This document shows, piece by piece, positions 8,010 to 16,684 of a stretch of DNA of 54,192 bases. The notes under the pieces are model-generated. The model saw nothing but the letters and a program-made list of their open reading frames with translations, did no database searches and had not been told where the DNA came from. Both the position numbers and the translations under genes were made by a program. Origin of the DNA: Fuerstiella sp. (GTDB taxonomy: Bacteria; Planctomycetota; Planctomycetia; Planctomycetales; Planctomycetaceae); contig JALHMY010000065.1 of the NCBI GenBank assembly GCA_022843805.1, positions 1-54,192 on the forward strand, written 5' to 3'. Numbering within the stretch: position 1 is the first letter of the stretch; each line of letters opens with the position of its first letter.

Positions 8010-10469
8010 TCATTCGGACTTCGGCATTACAGGATCACGCGTCGCACTTCGCTTCAGAAAAGGATCGGAAATTACGATGCCTTCCACGAGCGACGAAAAA
8101 CGGTAATCCTGCTGTTTCATTAAATCCAGCACTCTTTTCACGGCACATTGATCATAGTAGTCAAGGCCGCGTCCAAGTGCATACACCATCATACGTTCAG
8201 TGAGAGCTCGATGGAATTGTTCTCGGCGACTTCGAAATACGGAAATCAATTCGAGTGACCCGGTGAACGATTCACCAGTCGGGAGTTCGCCTGAAGCGTC
8301 AACCGGTTTTTCTCCATCCTTATCTCGCCATCGCCCCAAGGCATCGAAATTTTCCAGGCCCAGACCGAGCGGATCCATTGTCTTATGACAGGACGCGCAC
8401 CCCGGATCCGCCCGATGCAGAGCCAGTTGTTCACGAAGACTGAGATTCGGCTGATTTTTCGCAGTGACTTCCAGTTCGGGAACGGCTGGTGGAGGCGGTG
8501 GCGGAGCCTGGCCCAGAAGATTCTCCAGAATCCACTTGCCCCGCTTTACCGGACTTGTTCGCCCGGGATTTGATGTCAGAGTCAAAATGCTGGCCTGCGT
8601 TAATACTCCGGAACGTCTCGTGCCTTCAAGAGAAACTCGAACGAACTCATCTCCCGAAATTCCGTTCACCCCATAATGGGAGGCCAGTCGTTCATTCACA
8701 AAAGTAAAGTCAGCGAAAAGGAATTCATCAACACTGCGATCTTCCTGCACAACTGCGTTGAAGAACAGTTCGGTTTCCCGAATCATTGCCTGTCGCAGAG
8801 CATCATCAAACTCCGGAAACACCTCCGGGTTCGGACGCACATCCTTCAGATTCCGCAGGTTGAGCCATTGTGAAGCAAAGTTGCGGCCCAAAGCAGAGGC
8901 TCGGTCGTCTCGCAACATTCGTTCAATCTGCTTTCGCAAAACGGCGCGATCCAGAAGCTGCCTGGATTCCGCAAGGTGCAACAATTCGTCGTCCGGCGTA
9001 CTGCTCCAGAGAAAGTACGAAAGTCGGGAGGCAATTTCGTAATCACTGAGCAACCTCCAAGCCTGCTGACCTTCCGGATCCTTTTCAATGCGAAACAGAA
9101 AATCGGGAGACACCAGAACCGCCTGCAACGTTATGCACAGCGACTGTTCCCAGGACTCCTGATTAACCGTTACCCAGCGTTCAGTCAGCGTGGAAAATCG
9201 ATCCACCTCCGAATCCGTTACCGGGCGACGAAAGGCCCGGTACAGAATTGGACGCAGTACAGTTCGGGCTGCATCCTTTACGGACATTTCTTCGCTGGGG
9301 TGCGCAATCACAAACCGTCGATGAATCTCGTGCCACGCCGGGGCGCTGCCTCCTTCCGGGCCAGTCACTTCCAGCGTTCGTATCAAAACATTTCTGTCTG
9401 TACGTCCATCTTCTGCGGCAGGATTATAGAAGTCATTCAAAAACGCAGCAGCAATCAAATGCTTTCCTGCCTTCAGACTGACATCGTATTCAAGCCACTG
9501 GGGGCGATCGTGATCCTCTGTAACAAACTCATGCGCAGACTGACTGTCAATTACCAAACCAATTTTTGCAGGTTCACTGCCTGCCTGCTGAGCCCGCACT
9601 TCGATTCGAATTCTGTATTTGCCTTCGCTGTCCAGCTGCATCTCCGCGGACACATTCCCGCTGCTCTGCAGCATGACATATCCGGAATCATTTGCCGTCG
9701 TGCCAAGAGAAGACTTCAGCTGTGCGCCCCGAACGATTCGCACCTGAGGTTTCGAAAAGTCGCGTGTATCAATAACGGTTTCTGCAACTTTTTCCGCGGC
9801 GTCAAGATACTTCTCCATCAACAGCGGAGGAAGACTGAGTACATCGCTGTTGTTGTCGAATCCCTCACCCACATCGTCCTGAGGAAATTCATCTGCCGGA
9901 GTGATGCTGATCCCAAACAAATCCCGAATCGTATTGTTGTACTCTGCTCGATTCAGACGGTGCACCGTCGGACGCCCGGGATGATCGATCAGCGAGCAGT
10001 CAATATTGAAAAGTTGATCATGCAGAACATCGGCAATTTCTTTGAACTCTGATTCCGTTGGAAAAGGAGCATGACCTGAAGGAGGCATGGCCCCCGCACT
10101 GACCATGCGATAAACACGTTCCCACGTTTTTCTTTCCTTCTGTAACTGATCGTCTGTATTTAGCTCATGCACTGCAATGCCTGCCATTGCTTCTGTCGCT
10201 CCGTGACAATCCAGGCAATATTTTTGAAGAAACGGCTGTAACTTCCGGGTGGCATCATCTGCCTCCGCTGCCGCCGCTGCCGCCACAGGTTCAGACGCCA
10301 TCGCATCGACGGAAAAGGAAGCAGTCATCACGAATACCACTGCGACCAGCGGCGGAAAAAGCGAACAGCGAAAAGCAGTGAATTTTGGAAGGGCAATGGA
10401 AGCTCGGTTACAACCCGGTCTTGTGCTGCCGAAAAGCAGAACGCGCTGCCGGTCAGTCATGCAAATCAT
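8010..10469 (-). CDS. DUF1587/1595/1592/1588/1585 cytochrome-domain protein
   Basis: This protein of about 819 residues has the planctomycete multi-domain order: a signal region (LVAVVFVMTASFSVDA), a cytochrome domain with CLDCHG, DUF1587 (PGRPTVHRLNRAEYNNTIRD), an inserted carbohydrate-module-like beta region, DUF1595 (LYRAFRRPVTDSE), DUF1592 (DYEIASRLSYFLWSS), DUF1588 (NPGRTSPVKRGKWILENLLG) and DUF1585. A second heme site, CASCHKTMDPLG, lies near the C-terminus. It is exported and probably carries electrons with its DUF1552 partner. The start is uncertain: ATG at 10469 and 10460 and a TTG at 10520 are in frame and none has a clear ribosome site. Confidence 0.9.
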   Translation of the reverse strand: MICMTDRQRVLLFGSTRPGCNRASIALPKFTAFRCSLFPPLVAVVFVMTASFSVDAMASEPVAAAAAAEADDATRKLQPFLQKYCLDCHGATEAMAGIAVHELNTDDQLQKERKTWERVYRMVSAGAMPPSGHAPFPTESEFKEIADVLHDQLFNIDCSLIDHPGRPTVHRLNRAEYNNTIRDLFGISITPADEFPQDDVGEGFDNNSDVLSLPPLLMEKYLDAAEKVAETVIDTRDFSKPQVRIVRGAQLKSSLGTTANDSGYVMLQSSGNVSAEMQLDSEGKYRIRIEVRAQQAGSEPAKIGLVIDSQSAHEFVTEDHDRPQWLEYDVSLKAGKHLIAAAFLNDFYNPAAEDGRTDRNVLIRTLEVTGPEGGSAPAWHEIHRRFVIAHPSEEMSVKDAARTVLRPILYRAFRRPVTDSEVDRFSTLTERWVTVNQESWEQSLCITLQAVLVSPDFLFRIEKDPEGQQAWRLLSDYEIASRLSYFLWSSTPDDELLHLAESRQLLDRAVLRKQIERMLRDDRASALGRNFASQWLNLRNLKDVRPNPEVFPEFDDALRQAMIRETELFFNAVVQEDRSVDEFLFADFTFVNERLASHYGVNGISGDEFVRVSLEGTRRSGVLTQASILTLTSNPGRTSPVKRGKWILENLLGQAPPPPPPAVPELEVTAKNQPNLSLREQLALHRADPGCASCHKTMDPLGLGLENFDALGRWRDKDGEKPVDASGELPTGESFTGSLELISVFRSRREQFHRALTERMMVYALGRGLDYYDQCAVKRVLDLMKQQDYRFSSLVEGIVISDPFLKRSATRDPVMPKSE

Positions 10470-11021
10470 TTGACGATCGTCCGAAGAGGAGACCAGAGGT
10501 GATAATGAGTGAACAGACAACTAAGGTGGGATCTTCTGAGGATTTGTTACGCTGCATCTTGCAATGACCGGCAGAGCCGATGACCGACTGAAGAAAGCGT
10601 TCGGCCATAATCAGGACGAAACTGGGCGGGAATTGGGGGGGAGATGCTCAATTCTATTCGCGGAGTCACGCTAATACCAACAAAACTGGCTCAGAACCGC
10701 GATAAAACCTTTGTGAGGTGCTGCGGCGGGCTACATCCTGCGAACTTTTTCGGGATTGAATTCCGGCATTTGAGAGTCTGCTGACGACACGAGCCCAGGT
10801 CATTTGGTCTGATTTTGCAGATCCGCTCCAAAGCATCCCGGTCGGTCCAATGCGGAGGAAGGTTTCCAGGTCTGGCCGTGCACGCTCTGATGAAACTCAT
10901 TCAGCCGCTGAGCGGGGTGAGTTTACTGAAGTGAATTGCCTTCAATTATTCTTCAATGACTTTCAAAATCCTGCGAATTGTGCGCAGCAATTGCTGATGG
11001 TGATGCACTTTAATATCAGCC
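10470..11021. other. divergent intergenic region, no gene seen
   Basis: This stretch separates the minus-strand cytochrome gene from the plus-strand sigma-factor gene. Short open frames exist on both strands (for example 10691-10900 on the minus strand) but none shows recognisable protein character or a ribosome site. It must hold the promoters for both neighbours; no consensus pair stood out. Confidence 0.4.
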
Positions 11022-12932
11022 ATGTTAACACCACCGAACATCGCAGCAAACGACACTACGTCGCCATCTGATCGGGACCTGCTTCGCCGGTTCATTCATG
11101 ATGGCGATGAGCTGTCGTTTTCCGCAATCGTTCAGCGGTATGCAGCGCTGGTGATGTCAGTTTGCCAGCGAGTTGTCGGGCAGTCGTCGGATGCAGAAGA
11201 TGCGTTTCAGGCGACTTTTTTTGCACTATCACAGCGTCCGGCCAGCATCTTTGAATGCCGGGCACTGGCTGGCTGGTTGTATTCTGTTGCATGGAGAGCC
11301 TCCGTGCGTCTGGTGAGGCAAAGGAAAAGAATGATGGCGGAGCCATTACCGGAGCATCTTCCGGCGTCGAAGTCAGATCCGCTCGATGCCATTGCTCAGG
11401 CCAACGATCTGGCCATACTCGACGAAGAGCTGAATCGACTTCCGCAAAAGTATGGCGATGTGCTGGTAATGAGTTATATGGCTCAGCAGACAAATCAGGA
11501 AATTGCCGATCAATTGAATGAAAGCAAAGGCGCAATTGACGGACGAATTCGCGAAGCACGACGAATATTACGAGTCCGACTTGCTCGACGCGGAGTCAGA
11601 GCCAGCGTACTGACATGGGCGGTAGCGTCAGTTCAGTCGTCGGCGCTGTCTGCCTCATGCCTGTTAATTCAGAAGACAATTCGACTTGGTGCGCCCGGCA
11701 TGGCCGGCGAGGACTTCCAGGCATTGAACGCCGCTGAGGTGGCAAGAATGAGATCTCTTACCTCAACAGGAATGCCGCTAATGACTAAGATTGGACCGGG
11801 AATTGCTACTGGACTGCTTCTGGTAACAGGAGTTTGGGGAATGGCCCAGTTGCTCGCGTTTCAGCACTCCGGTGTTGTTGGCATCGCGACTGACGATGAC
11901 GAGACTCAGACGATTCCAGATTTAAAGCCACAACTTGAAGTCACGACTTTTGTTGATCCCCCTGATGGGCGCGAAGCGACTGTCACAACGGCTTCGAACC
12001 GGGCGTTGTCAAACTCATCTCGAGCGGGAAGTCTGTTGAGTGATGGCCCTGAAAGGGGCTCTTCTGAGTCGTTGTCTGCAGGACGTGCTCTGCTGTCTGG
12101 AGCCGCTGCTGAGTTCTCTCGACGTACATCACGTGAAGCCGAGCAGAAACTAAACGAGATGATGCAGGCTGTACATCAACTGGATCTGGATTTTCCAGGA
12201 GAAGCTTCTCTCGCAACCGTTCTATCAGAATTTCAGGAACAACTACAAAACAGCAGGGGCCTGCCCGTTGTGATCAGCCTCGACTTTCGCGTGCTCCGCC
12301 AGGAGAGCTTCACTTCCCTTAACGACGTGAATGTCTACGAGATTTCAATACCAGGAGGGCTGATGACTACGGGAAGTCTGCTGGATCATATTCTTTCGCA
12401 AACCGATGAACCCCAGTTAACGTGGATTGCCAAAGACGAGCTGTTGTTGATTACCACAGTACCGGAAGCTGAACGCGAAAAAAACATGTTTCTCCGAAGC
12501 TATGATATCGCAGAGATTCGCCAGATCTCGCAGTTGATGGTCAGGGATCTCTCCAGCAGCGGTCGCACTGTCGCTGGCAGCACCGCAGTAACAGCATTGC
12601 CTTATCCGTCAGGCGACACGGGAACCGGAGAATCGCCTTTTCCAGCGGTTGTTAAAGAGTCCCAGACAGCCGAACCGGGGAGAAACATCTCAAGAAAGGC
12701 TCTGCCGAGCGGGGAGACGGCCAACACGTGGGATAACGCACTCATTGACACAATTCAACTTATGACACAACCGGTCTGCCATTGGTACAATCTCGACGGT
12801 GAAGGCGGCAGGCTCTTTGTCGCGGGAAACCGACTGGTCGTGCGCCAGTCTCGAAAAGGACACGAGCAGGTCGTTTTGGTGCTCGAACAACTCAAAATGG
12901 CCTCGGACGTTACATTCGAGGCAAGCCGATGA
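11022..12932 (+). CDS. ECF sigma factor fused to membrane and secretin-like regions
   Basis: This is a 636-residue fusion. Residues about 18-100 are sigma region 2 (LLRRFIHDGDELSFSAIVQR; DAEDAFQATFFAL). Residues about 125-185 are region 4 (LPQKYGDVLVMSYMAQQTNQ; EIADQLNESKGAIDGRIREA). A hydrophobic segment follows at about 257-280 (GIATGLLLVTGVWGMAQLL). The outer part contains a segment at about 385-470 resembling the short N-terminal domain of secretins and TonB receptors (SLLDHILSQTDEPQLTWIAK; DELLLITTVPEAE) and a second, related-looking unit at the end (WDNALIDTIQLMTQPVC; GNRLVVRQSRKGHEQV). Planctomycetes are known for ECF factors with long C-terminal extensions. The arrangement suggests membrane-tethered sigma activity controlled by the extracytoplasmic part; no separate anti-sigma gene is adjacent. 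Confidence 0.85.
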   Translation: MLTPPNIAANDTTSPSDRDLLRRFIHDGDELSFSAIVQRYAALVMSVCQRVVGQSSDAEDAFQATFFALSQRPASIFECRALAGWLYSVAWRASVRLVRQRKRMMAEPLPEHLPASKSDPLDAIAQANDLAILDEELNRLPQKYGDVLVMSYMAQQTNQEIADQLNESKGAIDGRIREARRILRVRLARRGVRASVLTWAVASVQSSALSASCLLIQKTIRLGAPGMAGEDFQALNAAEVARMRSLTSTGMPLMTKIGPGIATGLLLVTGVWGMAQLLAFQHSGVVGIATDDDETQTIPDLKPQLEVTTFVDPPDGREATVTTASNRALSNSSRAGSLLSDGPERGSSESLSAGRALLSGAAAEFSRRTSREAEQKLNEMMQAVHQLDLDFPGEASLATVLSEFQEQLQNSRGLPVVISLDFRVLRQESFTSLNDVNVYEISIPGGLMTTGSLLDHILSQTDEPQLTWIAKDELLLITTVPEAEREKNMFLRSYDIAEIRQISQLMVRDLSSSGRTVAGSTAVTALPYPSGDTGTGESPFPAVVKESQTAEPGRNISRKALPSGETANTWDNALIDTIQLMTQPVCHWYNLDGEGGRLFVAGNRLVVRQSRKGHEQVVLVLEQLKMASDVTFEASR

Positions 12933-13403
12933 CCCGAACGGCAGACTACACATGATCAGAAGATCATGCCGAGTTGTGAAGTGGCCTTGAAGTCATTGAA
13001 CGGGCAACTTATGGCTGCCGTCAGGTTATGGCTGCCGTCTGGTCACAGGAAGAGTCGCGGGAGAATCGATCCGATTTCGAGAGCCCGTGGGTTGCTGCGG
13101 GATCGGCCTTCGGCATGTCGACTCGCTCTCAATCAGGTTTTTTAAAAACAGGTCACCCGAAATCGCCGAATTCGCCGAGGTTATGACGATTGGGACGGCC
13201 AGGAAGGCTGCGGCGTCATTAGTGGCTGTGAGCAAGCCGTCAAATTCTGCGCAAACTGCGCGTCCCATGATCGAAAACGGCACGGGAAACGCATGAAATC
13301 ACGGGTCGCTAAACAGCGTGTTGACACGTTTTTGCAGCACAGGTAGAGTCGTGGGAAGAAACCCTGCTGCAGCAGGAAAGCACGACTTTGCAAGGCGGTT
13401 GCT
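12933..13403. other. intergenic region with small repeats
   Basis: No gene is recognised. CATGATC/GATCATG (12951-12957, 12962-12968) could form a 7-bp hairpin soon after the sigma-factor stop. TTATGGCTGCCGTC occurs twice in direct orientation (13009-13022 and 13026-13039). Open frames here lack protein features. Confidence 0.45.
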
Positions 13404-14147
13404 ATGACGTCTTTACGCCTGAGAGCAGTGCTGGTTATGACTGCAGCAATTGCAGTGTGGATCGATACAGGACTCAGAAAACCCCTGCAGACAGAGGTGC
13501 AGGGGAATGAGAACCTTCATGCTGAACTGATTCAGGATGGCAGCAGTTCAGAGAGCCAGCGTCAGGTACGACCGGAACTTGCTGGTGTGGTAAGAAAAGA
13601 TCAGCCGTTGACGGGTCAACAGTCGGATAGCCAGCAATCAAAAGGTAAACCTTCGCAGGAAAATCAGGAGTGGCGGGCAGAAGTGCCGGAATCCAGGTGG
13701 AACTGGCTGATTCTGCATCATTCAGCGACAGCATCGGGGAGTGTCGAGACAATTCACGATGAGCATCGCAGGAGGACTGACGGACAGGGGAATCAGTGGC
13801 TGGGAATTGGATATCATTTTGTTATTGGTAACGGAAACGGAATGCCGGACGGTCATGTGGCTGCCACATTTCGATGGGAACAACAGATTCATGGTGCACA
13901 TTCAGGACATGCCATTTTTAACGCACGAGGTGTTGGAATCTGCCTGATCGGAAATTTTGAAATCAGCGCTCCCACTGTAAAACAGCTGGCAGCGGTTAAA
14001 CGTTTGGTACGGGTGTTGGCTGTTCGGCATCAGATTCCTGCGGATCGTGTCATAGGCCATTCATCGGTTAAAGCGACATCCTGTCCGGGAAAGAAGTTTC
14101 CGATGCAGGAAGTTCGTGAGGTTATTGCAAAGATGCTTCAGGGATGA
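13404..14147 (+). CDS. N-acetylmuramoyl-L-alanine amidase, PGRP/amidase_2 type
   Basis: This 247-residue protein has an N-terminal hydrophobic segment (AVLVMTAAIAVWI), a low-complexity Gln/Ser-rich linker to about residue 95, and a zinc amidase domain. Zinc and catalytic positions are visible: ILHHSA (His105/106), IGYHFVIGNG (Tyr137), and VIGHSSVKATSCPGKKFP (His219 and Cys227). GVGICLIGNF is another conserved strand. Such enzymes cut the bond between N-acetylmuramic acid and L-alanine in peptidoglycan. Export makes it a periplasmic or envelope enzyme. The following hydrolase-like gene starts 57 bases downstream. Confidence 0.9.
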   Translation: MTSLRLRAVLVMTAAIAVWIDTGLRKPLQTEVQGNENLHAELIQDGSSSESQRQVRPELAGVVRKDQPLTGQQSDSQQSKGKPSQENQEWRAEVPESRWNWLILHHSATASGSVETIHDEHRRRTDGQGNQWLGIGYHFVIGNGNGMPDGHVAATFRWEQQIHGAHSGHAIFNARGVGICLIGNFEISAPTVKQLAAVKRLVRVLAVRHQIPADRVIGHSSVKATSCPGKKFPMQEVREVIAKMLQG

Positions 14148-14204
14148 TCCATTGTTGTACTGCAAATGGACCTGACAATTTCGTATTCATGGAAGTTCTT
14201 TCCT

Positions 14205-15011
14205 ATGTTCAACCGCGTTCGCAATTTGTCATTTCACTCTGACGATTTTGCCGGGCTGTTGCCGGAATTCGACACCGAACAGCTGCCGACTGAATTGAAG
14301 GAGCTTTACCACAGCTGGACGAAATCCAGTGACGCGGATGCCTGCGCATCGGATGCCGTCACGGAGTCTGACTGGCCGGTCGCGATCTTCGTGCCGGAAA
14401 GATATGAAGAGCGATATGCGTATCCTCTGATCATCTGGTTCCACAGTGATGACACGGACGAAGATCAGCTGGAAGATGTTCTGAACTCGATCAGTCCGCA
14501 GAACTACTGCGGGCTGGCGCTGCGTGGTAATCACGAGAATCCGGTCAGCGGTGGTTTCCGCTGGAATATGGATGCACTGCAGTTTGGCAATGTGCCTCTT
14601 CGTGACCTGCTGCATGTCACCACCTGCAGGCTCCGCAGGGCATTCCATATTCACAGCGAACGCATTTTCCTCGCAGGCTCGGGGAGTGGTGCAGACACCG
14701 CTCTTCAGGTGCTTGTACAGCGTCCCGACTGGTTTGCAGGCGCAATCCTGCTGGATCCTCCGGGAAATCCTGAGTCACTGCAGGCCGAGCGGCTCACCGG
14801 CATCCGAGGCAAGTCGATTCTGCAGACTCTGTCGCGAGCCACAACCGACGAAAAACTGGCACGAAACGTCGAATGTGTGCGTCTGCTTCGTTCGGCAGGT
14901 GCCAATGTTCAAATTGAGCTGACAGAGCGGACGACCGACCCCGGCAGTGCAGAAGTCCGCTTCCTCGACCATTGGATCATGGAACAGCTCAATAAAACGG
15001 CTCTGGTTTAA
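14205..15011 (+). CDS. alpha/beta-hydrolase-fold protein, probably inactive
   Basis: The protein (268 residues from ATG 14205, preceded by GGAAG; an in-frame ATG at 14166 lacks a ribosome site) resembles phospholipase/carboxylesterase-type hydrolases: YAYPLIIWFHSDDTDEDQL, an RGNH oxyanion-type segment, HIHSERIFLAGSGSG, WFAGAILLDPPG. In active relatives the nucleophile elbow reads LAGFSQGG or similar; here it reads LAGSGSGA, which puts Gly at the nucleophile position, flanked by Ser. No clear catalytic His follows near the C-terminus. The protein may be a pseudoenzyme with a binding or scaffolding role. It converges with spoVG, only 13 bases separating their stops. Confidence 0.65.
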   Translation: MFNRVRNLSFHSDDFAGLLPEFDTEQLPTELKELYHSWTKSSDADACASDAVTESDWPVAIFVPERYEERYAYPLIIWFHSDDTDEDQLEDVLNSISPQNYCGLALRGNHENPVSGGFRWNMDALQFGNVPLRDLLHVTTCRLRRAFHIHSERIFLAGSGSGADTALQVLVQRPDWFAGAILLDPPGNPESLQAERLTGIRGKSILQTLSRATTDEKLARNVECVRLLRSAGANVQIELTERTTDPGSAEVRFLDHWIMEQLNKTALV

Positions 15012-15024
15012 ATCGTCCAACCGC

Positions 15025-15480
15025 TCAATGCTCGCGTTCAGAATGCATTTGAACAGCACGTGAAGGTTCGTCAAAATCGTCGTAACGGCAAACGTAGCCG
15101 GGCTGCTGCGCAAGCAGACGTTCTTCTTCGAACGCTGCGAGGACTGCTGATTCAATTCTCTCCCGACAATTCGCATTGATAGGGTGAGCGATATCGGCAA
15201 ACATTCTGGGCTTCGCACCGTCCGCCTTGACAGGTCGAGATTCGGGCAGCCGCGCCCCGCAGTTGCCGCAGAAACGTGCCTTTACTTCGTTTTTGGCTGA
15301 ACAGCGCGTACACTTTTCCATCAGTTTGCGACTTGGCATCGCCACAAAATGCCCTCGCTGACCCTCAATGATTTTCAGGTCGCGAACAACAAATTCCCCG
15401 TCCAGAGTAATAGAGCAAAAAGCACGCAGGCGATCATCAAGATCGGCTACAAGCTTGATTCGAACTTCTGTGATTTCCAC
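15025..15480 (-). CDS. spoVG: SpoVG-family protein with zinc ribbon
   Basis: This 151-residue protein begins with the SpoVG pattern [10 protein letters not shown], then [20 protein letters not shown] and the nucleic-acid-binding stretch [11 protein letters not shown] four-cysteine zinc ribbon ([19 protein letters not shown]) interrupts the usual short protein, after which the SpoVG C-terminal helix resumes ([20 protein letters not shown]). SpoVG proteins bind nucleic acids and act as regulators. The start is GTG at 15480 because AAAGGA lies eight bases upstream and SpoVG homology begins there; an upstream in-frame start adds ten unrelated residues. Confidence 0.9.
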   Translation of the reverse strand: MEITEVRIKLVADLDDRLRAFCSITLDGEFVVRDLKIIEGQRGHFVAMPSRKLMEKCTRCSAKNEVKARFCGNCGARLPESRPVKADGAKPRMFADIAHPINANCRERIESAVLAAFEEERLLAQQPGYVCRYDDFDEPSRAVQMHSEREH

Positions 15481-15826
15481 AGTGCATTCCTTTAAGATTT
15501 CGCGTGGCAACTCGTTGCGTAAAGGAAAAGACCGGGCAAGCCATGTTGCGGTCCACTTTTTATTTTCGGCAGCATTACAGTTCTATTCTCAATGTACATC
15601 TCCTGACGTGGCGGAAAGCCGCCATCAGACGGGTAACTCCCCGCGTCCAGGTGTTCAGGAAGCCAGGTGTTGTGTGCGGTTTTCGCATTTTTCCGATCCT
15701 GCACTTCCGCACATCGCATTCTAGGACGATTTCCCCAAAAACCTTTACATTACCGCAATAAACCCGATTTTTCCCTGCATTCAGGTCATTCGGAAACCTG
15801 CTTCGCGGGCTGAATGGGCAGTGAAA

Positions 15827-15852
15827 ATGAATGAACCGCATGGTTCATTCAT
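15827..15852. repeat. 11-bp perfect palindrome
   Basis: ATGAATGAACC (15827-15837) and GGTTCATTCAT (15842-15852) pair perfectly across a 4-nt loop. There is no T run next to it, so an operator is more likely than a terminator. Confidence 0.5.
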
Positions 15853-16017
15853 CCACGAACTTTGTAGAACCTTTCTGTCCACTTCTGACAACAATCGTTC
15901 CCAAAACGGCAGCTTAACAAACTGAGCCAATTGTCCAGTGCCACCAGATGTCGCGACAAAGATGTTTCGTTACACTTTTTTCAGCGATTTCTTTCGGGAT
16001 TCTGCCTGTTAGGTTTT

Positions 16018-16050
16018 TTTTGCAAACGAATTCTCTTTTGCAAACGAGTT
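16018..16050. repeat. direct repeat TTTTGCAAACGARTT
   Basis: Two 15-bp copies (16018-16032 and 16036-16050) differ at one base and are spaced 18 bp start to start, placing them on nearly the same DNA face. They lie just upstream of the DUF2760 gene and could be regulator sites. Confidence 0.45.
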
Positions 16051-16070
16051 AAGGGAAAGTGTTATTCACA

Positions 16071-16634
16071 ATGGGACGCCTGAGTATTGCGTGGCAAATT
16101 CTGACGAATGGCAAATTTGCTGAACGTGTCAGCGGCCTGCTGCAGGCGGCTTCTGAACAGAAAGTCCTCTCGAAAACTGAGGAACCACCTGAAACCGCCC
16201 CAGACCGGACCGCAACGCCGCGAGCTGCGGCTCCTCAGCCACCTGCAAGAACTGATGCAGTAACTCTGCTGGCCACACTGCAGCGGGAAGGACGTTTCAT
16301 CGATTTTCTGAAAGAGCCGATCTCGGCCTACACCGACGCTCAGGTGGGAGCCGCGGTGCGTGACATCCATCGGGACTGTAACTCAGTTCTGGAACGCCAG
16401 TTCGCACTGAGGCCCGTTGTTGCCGAACCCGAAGGAAGTATGGTGGATGTCGGAAGTCACCCGGATCCAGGCAAATTTAAGTTAAGCGGGCAGGCCGGGA
16501 CCGGACAATCCGTGGTCGGAAAACTGCTTCATCATGGCTGGCAGGTGACGCAATGTCATCTGCCGCAATGGACGGGAAGTCCTGCATCTGTCAACATCAT
16601 TGCGCCGGCAGAAATCGAGCTGCCAAAGTCGTAG
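16071..16634 (+). CDS. DUF2760 protein
   Basis: This 187-residue protein matches the DUF2760 pattern as I know it: a short N-terminal MGRLSIAWQ segment, a Pro/Ala-rich linker, then ALLxLLQREGRFIDFL-type sequence (LLATLQREGRFIDFLKEPIS), YTDAQVGAAVRDIHRDC, and a C-terminal beta domain ending in VNIIAPAEIELPK. Function is unknown. ATG 16071 is favoured because homologs begin with MGR; an in-frame GTG at 16059 is too close to the AAGGGA site. sppA starts 50 bases downstream and DUF1501 follows, so this is probably the first gene of a three-gene operon. Confidence 0.75.
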   Translation: MGRLSIAWQILTNGKFAERVSGLLQAASEQKVLSKTEEPPETAPDRTATPRAAAPQPPARTDAVTLLATLQREGRFIDFLKEPISAYTDAQVGAAVRDIHRDCNSVLERQFALRPVVAEPEGSMVDVGSHPDPGKFKLSGQAGTGQSVVGKLLHHGWQVTQCHLPQWTGSPASVNIIAPAEIELPKS

Positions 16635-16684
16635 GACCTGCTCCGCCGTTCAATCCAGCTTTTGCCCCTGCAGAGAGTCTCTCC

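Larger units (their letters stand above)
15481..16070. other. divergent intergenic region, no gene seen
   Basis: This stretch separates spoVG (minus) from the DUF2760 gene (plus). It is AT-richer than the genes and contains a perfect palindrome and a pair of direct repeats listed separately. Open frames have no protein character. Promoters for both genes should lie here. Confidence 0.5.

Noticed and set aside
8976..10052. Plus-strand open frame of 358 codons
   Set aside because: It lies entirely within and antisense to the DUF1587/DUF1592 gene and has no recognisable protein features.
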